In this document: positions 47,668-56,175 of the stretch, one piece after another
How the letters are laid out: the number at the start of each line of letters is the position of its first letter
Position numbering within the stretch: position 1 is the first letter of the stretch
Source: Pilatotrama ljubarskyi
Lineage: Eukaryota > Basidiomycota > Agaricomycetes > Polyporales > Polyporaceae
Length of the DNA: 64,000 nucleotides
Assembly (NCBI GenBank): GCA_022385805.1
Contig: MU277687.1
Span: forward strand, 216,245 to 280,244
Direction: 5' to 3'
Program-made: the position numbers and the translations under genes
The notes under the pieces: generated by a model
Seen by the model: the letters and a program-made list of their open reading frames with translations, nothing else
What the model was told of the DNA's origin: nothing
The model's database searches: none

Positions 47668-49336
47668 GATGGTAAGAGGGTGATGTACGGGAGGATGCGG
47701 AGGCAGCTCGAGTAGTCGTGAGACTAGGTGGGTTCTGAAGCTGTAGGAGGACCGGACGGTGAACGACCTTGGGGTTTATATACGCCCTCGGGGCAGCTCC
47801 CCTCAAGAGGGGCTTAGGGAGGGCCAAGCGTAGAGCCGTCCGCTATGTCGCACAGAGCCAAAGCAGCATAGAGGGATTGACAATGTCTATGGCTGCGCGG
47901 AGCTCGGCCGTACATGCGATCGGGAGGTCCAGGCATGGTGATATTGACGAGCGATACGGCGCAGACATAGGTGGCGCGCTGAGGACGCATGGTCGAGCTC
48001 GGGGTTTTGTCTCGCTGCTTGTTCCTGAGCAACAGCGATCGGCGGGGTCTTGTTCGGCGACCGGTTGAGGGTACGTACGTGGCTATAGGGGTTTGACTTC
48101 TGTTTGCTTCCGCCCAGGTACGCTTTGCCGCCGGGACGGAGTCCGAGTAGCACGGAAAGTCGGCCTCCGAGACAGTGTCTTGTTTACGCAGAAAGCTACT
48201 CCCCGACTCGGAGCGGCAGAAATGAGTAATTTCTCAAGTCCAGCGATATGCACGGTCGTCCATATGTGGTAGCAGGTCTCGAAAAACGCAGAACTGTGCA
48301 ATGAAGAACGCGGTGACTATCCGTAAAGTGAAGCTTGCCCCCGGTAAGTCAGTATTGGTTCGGGTCTTACGAGTCCAGTCGCGGCACTTTTCGTTTCGTG
48401 TAGTATTCGTGGCTTTGGCGGGTGCTTGCAGGAGGCCCGTCGAACGAATGCCGGCCATAGTACTGGTGACGCATAGTCTATCAATTCTGCACACAGGCCT
48501 ACTTTTAGCGAGTGTTCGCGCCACGCAAGGACAGCGGAAAGCTCACTTATGTCCGCCAGACGTCTCTTTGCGGTGCGAGAGCTACGGAGAGCAAAAGACT
48601 AGCAGTAAACTGACTTGAGCACATTATATAGGTCGCCGCCGTGGCCCGTACGCATGTTGGTTTGTGCGATTATTCTGCGCTGCGGAAAGCATAACGAAAC
48701 TCAGGTAGATGGTGGCAAATGCGGAAAGGAACCGCCGTCTCCGGCTGTTGCCGAACACTCCGGTCGTTGTGGCGTCGTTCCCACAACTCTCGCACTCACG
48801 ATCTCTCACCGTGACCGAAAATACGAGCAACTGTACCGGCCAGCTTTCTTACATGATTGGAGCAATTTTCTGGTGCGTGTAGAGCGTCCTGCTCCCTCGG
48901 TCGAGTTGTTGAGCTCGCTGCGAGTAAGTCGTCCTGTTGGCCAAGTCGTACTGGTAGCCGTCCGAGTCGAGATCCAATGCATGCATGTTCTACTCATTTC
49001 ACGATGCATTCGCGTAACAGATACATCACCTGCTTGATTTACTGCTCTGCTATATGATCCTGACGATCCTCATTAGATTTGGTCCTGTAAACAAGACCAG
49101 GATTGGTTATAGCCACGGGCTAACCGACCTGACCCCGTCACCTCGAGACCCTCCGGAATCGAAAGGCCAATCAAAGTCGTAGTTACAGCTGAAGATGATG
49201 CAAGCGCTGAGCCCGGAACGAAGGGTGAAAGCGGGATAGCGCGTCGAGAAGCGGACACCCGCAGGTGATTGAGCGCCGCGCGCTGGTGTCGGCGCCGTCA
49301 GTGCTTCACGATAGGTGAGTCGCTCACCCTCACTCA
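47668..49336. other. Gene-poor region between pheromones 2 and 3
   Basis: About 1.7 kb. The left end holds the TATA box of pheromone gene 2. Frames of up to 140 codons on both strands have no recognisable domain, so none is called. Confidence 0.4.
47775..47782 (-). promoter_or_regulatory. TATA box of pheromone precursor gene 2
   Basis: TATATAAA on the minus strand, about 108 bp before the ATG at 47667. Confidence 0.65.
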
Positions 49337-49456
49337 TTAGGCGATAGTGCAGGAGCCGTGGTTGCCGCTGTCACTGTCTGGGTCGTCATGATTGACCGGG
49401 ATGTCAGCGGGGGCCTCGACGGGGACGGGTGGAGCGATGGTGAGGAAAGTGTCCGT
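49337..49456 (-). pseudogene. Mating pheromone precursor 3, start codon ACG (CaaX: CTIA)
   Basis: The frame of 39 codons reads TDTFLTIAPPVPVEAPADIP and ends SDSGNHGSCTIA. It matches the other three precursors along its whole length, but the first codon is ACG instead of ATG. No in-frame ATG was found just upstream. The CaaX box, the spacing and a TATA box at 49547-49554 (about 91 bp upstream) are all kept. Either the start was lost by one T-to-C change and the gene is silent, or translation starts at ACG or on an unseen exon. The well-kept coding sequence argues that any loss is recent. Confidence 0.75.
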
Positions 49457-50374
49457 TGTGCAACTAGGAATGAGCTGTGTGCTGAAGCTCGGCGGTGAAG
49501 CGTTATCGAAGAGACTTCGCTGCCGTTTCCGGACGTCCTGGCACCGTATTTATACCCCCAACCCGCCCCTGTGAAGCGCCCTAAATTAGAAGCGTACACT
49601 ACCGACCTCTGTTCTGAAGACCAGTGTCTTGTCGGTATTGCGAGCCTCCACAGGAGCGTAGTCAGATGCCGAGCCTGGGGTGCTAGTCCTCACTAGAAAT
49701 ATCTGCACGGCATGATCTCGTTGGTTTGCATTGGGACAGGGGCATCATGCCCGGGCATGAGTGGCAGCTGCGTCCGAGGCTTGCGACTCAGATGTGGCGT
49801 CGGTGATGAGGTTTAAACTACATCGTCGGGCGAGACACAGGCACTTTTAGATCTTATTCGCTCGCAGATAATGTCTGAACCGGAGCACTTCACGATCCGT
49901 CGAGGCAGAAATCGCTGCCCTCTCTCAATATCCTGGCAGAGCACGTCATTCGTACTGCCCTGCGTCATGGAAGCTCTGGGCCCAAGTCTGCCCAGAAGTC
50001 CGGCGAAAATGGGAATGCAACAGTAGATTGTAAGTCGTCATGTTATACAGATGCAATGAGCGTGTTGTCTCTAGATAGCCTCTAGGACCAATGTGAACCC
50101 CTCCAAGAACGCGGCCCACCCTCATCCGGATCTTACAGTCTCCTCTCCTCCCTCCCCCTCCTTCGGCCAAATTGATAAGTTAGGCGTGAAACGAAGTGAA
50201 TAACGTTATGCTGGGCAAAGCGCCAAGAACGAAGATGTGGTGATGCCGTGAAGAGTCGTCGAGCGGATGCCCGTGGAATCGTGAAGCGAAGATATGCCCT
50301 CTGTCCCGCCCGACTCGTCAGCCGCAGCGCGCGTAGTGCATAGGTATGAACTCACCATGGATAGAGTTGGGCAG
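49457..50374. other. Intergenic region between pheromones 3 and 4
   Basis: About 920 bp. It includes the TATA box of pheromone 3 near the left end. Nothing else is recognised. Confidence 0.35.
49547..49554 (-). promoter_or_regulatory. TATA box of pheromone precursor gene 3
   Basis: TATAAATA on the minus strand, about 91 bp before the ACG codon that stands where the start should be. Confidence 0.55.
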
Positions 50375-50494
50375 TCATGCGATGACGCAGGAGCCATGGT
50401 TCCCGCTGGTCCCGACCGAGTCGGAGTCGATGAGGATGTCCTCGACGGGCTCCTCAACGGGGACGGGGGAGGCGATGGTGAAGAAGGCGTCCAT
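50375..50494 (-). CDS. Mating pheromone precursor 4 (CaaX: CVIA)
   Basis: A 39-residue intronless ORF runs from MDAFFTIASPVPVEEPVE to GTSGNHGSCVIA. It shares its first ten residues with precursor 1 apart from none or one change, and has the EEPVE segment also seen in precursor 2. The CaaX box predicts farnesylation at Cys36. An IDSDS segment before the core is the likely processing region, by inference. A TATA box lies about 123 bp upstream (50618-50624). Like the others, it is on the minus strand. Confidence 0.94.
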   Translation of the reverse strand: MDAFFTIASPVPVEEPVEDILIDSDSVGTSGNHGSCVIA

Positions 50495-52087
50495 TGCAGC
50501 TGGTAGTGGTGCAGATGCGAGGATGGGGAGAGGTCAAGCTGCAAGCTGCGAGGCTTGGGACGCCGGATTGTAAGCGAGTTCTCGAGTTCGCTGGCGGTCG
50601 CTGACGGCTTGCTCAGATATTTATGTCGACCGCGATGTGTGCGCGGAACAAGCTGGAAGGGCACGCAGGCACGTCGTCAGGAACGATGCGAGGCGTTGAC
50701 AATAAGGCTGGTTGGCCTGATTTCCGGTAGCGTGTGTGCCTATCCGACCCCGCGACGCCAGACGAGATCTCGGAAAGCCTAGGCGTATCGATGCTCATCA
50801 TGGCCTCGAATGCATGCATATATCGACGTCGGGGAGAGCATCGCTGGGCCGGGCGAGGACGTCGGGGTTCGCTGCGTACTCGAGTGCTTCTATATCTCGA
50901 CCCAACATGGCAACGCATATGTCTTGCTCCAAACAACACTCGGTGCTTCGCTAGAACCTCTACCTCGAGTGCGCGCCGCGTCGAGTCCTAATTCTCAGAT
51001 CTCGCTCGTCATGGCAAGGTCATCTGAGACCATCCTTATTGTGAGGTCGGCGCGACAAGCGGGAAATTCTCGTATACTCTTCCGGGATAAGATCCACGAT
51101 GGCACACGCACGAGCACAAGAAGATGGCTCGCATGGCGCCTCGGAAATGGACATGGGAGCCAGGCCAATGGTAGCCCCGAAGTCGAAGGCGCCGTGGCCA
51201 CGGCTTCCCGTTCTCTTCCCAAGAGTCTGCTTCCTGAGAACTTATATGCATCTGAGCATCGCAGCTCTAAGTCCACCTTCTTCCGGCATCCCTCAAGTCG
51301 CTGCTGCGCTATCTCTCCTTGTCCCTCAGACCGAACTGCTGCTACTCAGCGCTCTTACCAGCTCGGATGACCGTTCCGTTCAACAATTGGCCCCGTTTTC
51401 GACCTGACCCGCCACCACCACTGACTGACGGCCGCTAGTGCACACGTCGACAAGACAATGTATCGGTAATCTAACACAGCGCGCGATGCAGGGGCGGGCT
51501 CACGACGTCAACAATAAGAGGCCTGGCCCGTGTGGCGCCCGCGTCTGTTTCATCTCGATCGAACCGGTCACCCGGAAAGGCAGGGGTAGTGTTCGCAGCG
51601 TGCGCCTGCTCTTTTGTTATGCGGAGATCGGGATCGCGAGGCCTTGCGGTCGCGGTCGACCTGTCCGACAAGCTTGCTCTGTGGGCGCACTTGATAGGCG
51701 AGGATGAGTCAGAGAGCGGTAATACGACAGGCTAGGACTTACGATGACGAGTCGGATGTGCGTGTGGGGCACTTGCAGGCGTAGCCCTACCACGATTCAC
51801 CCAACGATGTCGAGGAAGTAGTGTCGTGTCGAGGATGACACATACGAAGGGCCGCCTCATAAATGCCAGAGACATTGGACAAACTGACTCGACAGATTCC
51901 TTCATATACCGATCCCCCTTCGACACTAGCCCGACTGGCACGTCGGCGATGCGCTGAGCGCTGCTTTCGACTTCCCCTCGTTTGCCATGTGAGTGAGACT
52001 GTCACATCGGCCGATGGAGGGACGGGTTGTTGCAGCATCGATTTAAGATACATCCGTGGTTAACGCACTGCTGCCACACGTTCGCCG
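50495..52087. other. Gene-poor region between pheromone 4 and the RG-rich protein gene
   Basis: About 1.6 kb. The left end carries the TATA box of pheromone 4. The longest frame, 50810-51370 plus, lacks family features and is not called. No receptor gene is seen. Confidence 0.4.
50618..50624 (-). promoter_or_regulatory. TATA box of pheromone precursor gene 4
   Basis: ATAAATA on the minus strand, about 123 bp before the ATG at 50494. Confidence 0.6.
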
Positions 52088-52997
52088 TTAGTTGAGCAGG
52101 TCGTCTAAGAACTCTTGCATGTCCTCTTTCTCGTCCTTCTCCACTTTCGGCGTTTCCGTCGGGAGGGGCGGGGCCTCCACGTATACACGGTCTGAGTTAT
52201 GAAAGATGCGATAAGAGGCCATTTGCCAGGGGTTTTGGTGTATTTACCTGGGTGCGGCTTCCGCGCAGAGTTGGAGGCTCCTCGAGGGGCGGAGCGACCG
52301 CGTTGCCTCGCAGTGTGAGCACGAAATCGTGCCTTCAGCTCTGTACACCGGTATCATAAGCAGAATGCCCGCGAACCGCTAGCTTGAGCAGTTCTCACCT
52401 CTCGTCGCATCTGCGGCCGCTTTCTCTCGACTGAGGGCCTCGAGCTCAGCATCCCATTCTATCTGCTGTATCCGCCCCTTCTTCGACTGCGAAGGGGGCT
52501 TGGGATGGGTGGTGATATGTGCAAAGCTAGTATCGACGTCATCGCCTTCATCTGACGGGAGAGGGGCGGCGGACGGTCCCGGAGATAGTCTCTGGCGCTC
52601 TAAGAATGCCGACAAGTCGACCTCTGGCTCGACTTCTTCCTCGCCTATCTCACACAACTGTCAGCACATCAGAGGCGTCACCCACACGACCCTGGGGCAG
52701 AGCTTGCTTACCTTCGGAGTTCAGCTCAGGTTCGGGCTCGGCATAGCGGTCTGCATTTGAGACAAGTTGTCTGCGTGAGAACCTGCCTTCCAGCTCCCGC
52801 TGCTCCTCCTCGTCTATCTCGACCTCTTCTTCATCCTCAAGGAGCAGACGTTTCCCGAACTCGGCTGGACGGCCTCTTCCTCGACCACGCCCGCGGGCGC
52901 GCAGATACTTGCCGAGACCTCCGCGAGACTTGCCTCTGCCCCTCCCTCTTCCTCTAGGGGCTGTTGACGACTCAGACTCTGGAGCAGGGCCAGACAT
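52088..52997 (-). CDS. RG-rich acidic protein of unknown function
   Basis: ATG 52997 begins SGPAPESESSTAPRGRGRGR, then two arginine-glycine clusters (RGRGRGKSRGGLGKYLRARG, RGRGRGRPAEFGKRLL), typical of RNA-binding RGG regions. An acidic helix, EDEEEVEIDEEEQRELEGRF, follows. After an intron come EPEVDLSAFLERQRLSPGPS and QQIEWDAELEALSREKAAAD. Further introns lead to a basic Ser/Arg stretch, and the C-terminus DMQEFLDDLLN ends at TAA 52088. I do not recognise the family. The domain layout suggests an RNA-associated or ribosome-associated protein. It is divergent from CNOT11 with 218 bp between start codons, so they probably share a promoter. Confidence 0.72.
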
Positions 52998-53215
52998 AAT
53001 GCGAATGAAACGGAGGGTCTCGGGGTAGTCGTGGTATGAGAAAGAGAGTTAGGCGGAAGGCCACTGAGATTCAGAACAAGGCCAGTATGAATTAGGCGCC
53101 TGCTAATAATCGGTCCTTAGCGCCCATCTACCAGCTCGACTTGTTAAGAGAGGCAGGTTGTCTTCCTCGTCGACGTCTGCGACGACGACGAGCTCACGAT
53201 CTTCATGCTACTGAG

Positions 53216-54760
53216 ATGATGCAAACGATTGCCTTCCACCAGCTTCCTCTCGCGACGAAGCAGCAACAACAGATTATGTCCGCGGACTCGACTCGCGCAT
53301 CCGTCACCCATCTTCTGGCTGGCGCATGCTCGTCGCCGTGCTCAACGGCCGCGCACACCTTCATGCAGGTCGTACCGCCGCTGTCGAGGTTCCAAGTCGC
53401 CCTTGACGTTCTCATGCCTATGCTCGATGCTCGCGTTGAGGTAAGGCCCCACTCGATCATCGCGAGGCGCGCAGTTAACTGGATTCTCCCTTCGCAGCTG
53501 TCGCAACGAATCCTTGTATCCTACATTCTATACTCGCTATACGCGCCTCACCCGATCAACATCAACCCGTTCAAGTCCGTGTTGCATATGACGTTCGTCA
53601 AGGAGCGGCAGCTTGCCGTGCAAGTGGCTGATAGTGGTGGTGCGAGCGAGAACGAACAGCTAATATGGGTGCTGTGGAAGATTCTCAGAGGCGAGGGCAG
53701 CGACGTGAGTCCTATTCACAGTACCCTGTATTCTTTTCTGAGGCTCTCCGACAGATTGGACCGTTCTCGCCCAACACCCTCGCTACGTCTCCGCTGCCTC
53801 CGCAGCTGCGAGCTGCGTACCTCACTCTCGAGGAAGAGACGGGTGCCGAGGTCCCCGCCGATCCGTACGTCTCCATATTGTGCCTGCAGAGAACTTCGCT
53901 CAGCCGCTGGCAGCGTGAGAAACGTCGACGCGTCCGCTCCCCTGTCTGCCTCAGAAAGTGCAGACGGGACCAGAGGGGTGGAGGTGTCCGCCGAGCGCGA
54001 TCGCGAAACGGAGAAGCTCTCCTACGCGATGACGCTCCTTCTCGCTGCACGGGACCGCGTCCTGACTCTCGCGGAACAGCGCGTAAGTGCCTGGCCGCCC
54101 CTTGGCTGTCTCGTGTTGCGAAACTCAAAATGGTATAGATCCTCCTGCCTGCGATCCCGCAGCTCGCCTCTCTGCCACTCGTCACCTCCTTGGACCTCCC
54201 GGCTATCATCGCGAACAACACGACGCTCGCCCATCCGCTGCTCAACGCGTTGCTCGCGGCTGACAGTGAGCAGGGCCCGGACACATACCTCGATGTCCTC
54301 CGGTACCTCCCGCCGACATTGTCGTCCTTTGACCTGATGGGTCGACTGTTGCACGATACTACGATTGTGACGGACGCGGCGACGGGCGGGCGCACTACTA
54401 TCGCGGATCTAGTGCGCATCGAGGTCCTCGGCTGGTTCATCCACAACAGCGTCTCTTGGTTGGACCGTGCCGAGCAGGACGAGCGCGAGGGTAATATTAG
54501 CGACGACCGCTTCGCGAAGGGTGTTCAGAACGTGCGTACTCCACTCGATCCCCGCTCGTTGCACACGGCATCGCTGAGCGAGCGATCTCCTTTCGTCGTT
54601 GCAGCTCTGCCGCTTCTTCCACGCGTTGATTAAGCTGTCGATTGTGGACCCAGGCTCGGATGCAGACTCAGCCGAGATGGCGCACTTTGCGCTGCGCAAC
54701 TCGCGCTTCGAAGAGGCGAACGCGTTATATCGCGTACTTGCCCACGGCGGCAGCTTCTAA
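53216..54760 (+). CDS. CCR4-NOT complex subunit 11 (CNOT11)
   Basis: ATG 53216 (MMQTIAFHQLPLATKQQQQI) opens the N-terminal part with FMQVVPPLSRFQVALDVLMP. After an intron come SQRILVSYILYSLYAPHPIN and NPFKSVLHMTFVKER. Then IGPFSPNTLATSPLPPQLRA and a variable linker lead to the conserved C-terminal CNOT11 region: LASLPLVTSLDLPAIIANNT, LLNALLAADSEQGPDTYLDV, LRYLPPTLSSFDLMGRLLHD, CRFFHALIKLSIVD, and FEEANALYRVLAHGGSF with TAA at 54758. This region resembles the DUF2363 domain that binds CNOT10 and the CNOT1 N-terminus. The complex deadenylates mRNA. Yeast lacks a clear CNOT11, while many filamentous and basidiomycete fungi keep one. Confidence 0.82.
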
Positions 54761-55817
54761 CGCTCTGCGCCTTTCGCGCCCCTATGCTCACTTCCATCGC
54801 TCTTTGACGCGCTCTATGTCAGCTTCGGACTGGGACTACTTCGGAGGATGGGGGCATCGTCTCTGGAGTCGGCGTGTATATATGCGTGCCCGTGTGTATC
54901 CCGTAGCGTCGCTCTCGGTGTTGTGTGTTCGACTCACTGTAGATGTACTGATGTGTCTCCGCTGTTTCTTGCTACTTATGTATGCTTTCTTTTGAGCTGC
55001 CTCTTTTAGATAGTAATCCTTTGTGCGAACTCGGTGTGTGGGACCCAGAACAGTATAGTATGTCTTGAGCATATGGCTCGGCTCACTATAGGGCAATCGG
55101 GACGATATCCATGCAGGCCAGGGGACAGGGGACATCGCCTAACGTCCGGGAAGTACAGTACTCAGGCAGGTAGACTGTCATGTTGAGCAGTCTCGTCTCG
55201 CTTTCGTTTCGATTCCTTCGGTCTTCAAGCCTCATGGCCATGCCCCTGACCCGGACCCCGCTCTACTAGCCTCGAACGACCTTCTTGTAATGGGAGACCA
55301 ACTCGCAGCGCTTGGGCCTGAAAACCTGAAGCTTTGAAAGTCGACACCTTGTTGACGCCTGACGGCCTATGGTACGTCCTAACGGTCGAGGAGAAGGCTC
55401 GCGGCCTTGCTTCAAGCAATGTATCCGGATCCACATCAAATTCTTTGCGACGCGCATCCTGCATTCGGCGCTCGACGTCGACGTTCAGAATGCTGAGACA
55501 GAGCAGTAGACAGGGTAGTAGCTAGGCTGAGGACGACTCACCCTTGCGCATGCTCCGCCAGGGTATATAAATATGCCCGCAAAAGAGGCTAGAGTTTCAA
55601 CGACCGCGTATCCATTCGACAGCGTACACACCACACTATAAGTATGCTGCAAGTGCGTACCACCACGTACATATGACTCGGGACACGCCTGGAAATATGC
55701 ATCTAGCCGTCGTAGTGTACACTAAGCTTTTCCAACATAAAGCGAGAGAAAGAGAGAGGGAGAAAGACAGGACGAACGAGAAGAGAAGATGACAAGCACG
55801 AGAACGGAACAGAGAGG
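54761..55817. other. Intergenic region between CNOT11 and the 55-residue ORF
   Basis: About 1 kb. A minus-strand frame near 55225-55510 (RRMQDARRKEFDVDPDTLLE and onward) looks protein-like but has no clear start or family, and is not called. A TATATAAATA element sits at 55561-55572. Confidence 0.35.
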
Positions 55818-56175
55818 TTATACGGGCCCGGGGTCGTCAGGCGGAGGCGCCGGCCGGAGCGCGTTGATACACGACTGTTCGGAGGATGGGAGAGGGGAGA
55901 AAGATGGAGGGTAATATGGACCCGGTGCCCCCGCCGACGCGGTATAGATGGTAATTCCAGTTCCAGGACGGCGGGTGTGAGGGGGTAGGGAGGGAATATG
56001 GGAATATAGGGACTACACTGCGAACGAAACGACGAGCACAACGCGTCCGACCCCGCCCAACTACCTGCAAGAAGTCCCGAAATCCCGAGGACGGACGCGG
56101 ACCGTCCCACCAGTACTGACCAACAAAGCCGCCCAATGTCACGATCAACAGGAAGGAGACGAGGAAGGGACTCAT
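55818..56175 (-). CDS. 55-residue single-pass membrane ORF overlapping the CLA4 stop codon
   Basis: ATG 56175 gives [20 protein letters not shown], a clear membrane helix, then YWWDGPRPSSGFRDFLQ. A GT-AG intron (donor GTAGTT at about 56063, acceptor CCGAACAG at about 55875) joins in frame to SCINALRPAPPPDDPGPV and TAA at 55818. The start overlaps the CLA4 stop as ATGA on the same strand. This places it immediately downstream in what could be one transcript. I do not know the protein. A WW pair, a single helix and a proline-rich tail suggest a small organelle membrane protein, but this is a guess. The frame continuity over the intron supports reality. Confidence 0.5.

Noticed and set aside
55225..55510. 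Minus-strand protein-like frame (RRKEFDVDPDTLLEA and onward)
   Set aside because: It has no convincing start codon or family, and two frames compete. Too weak to call.
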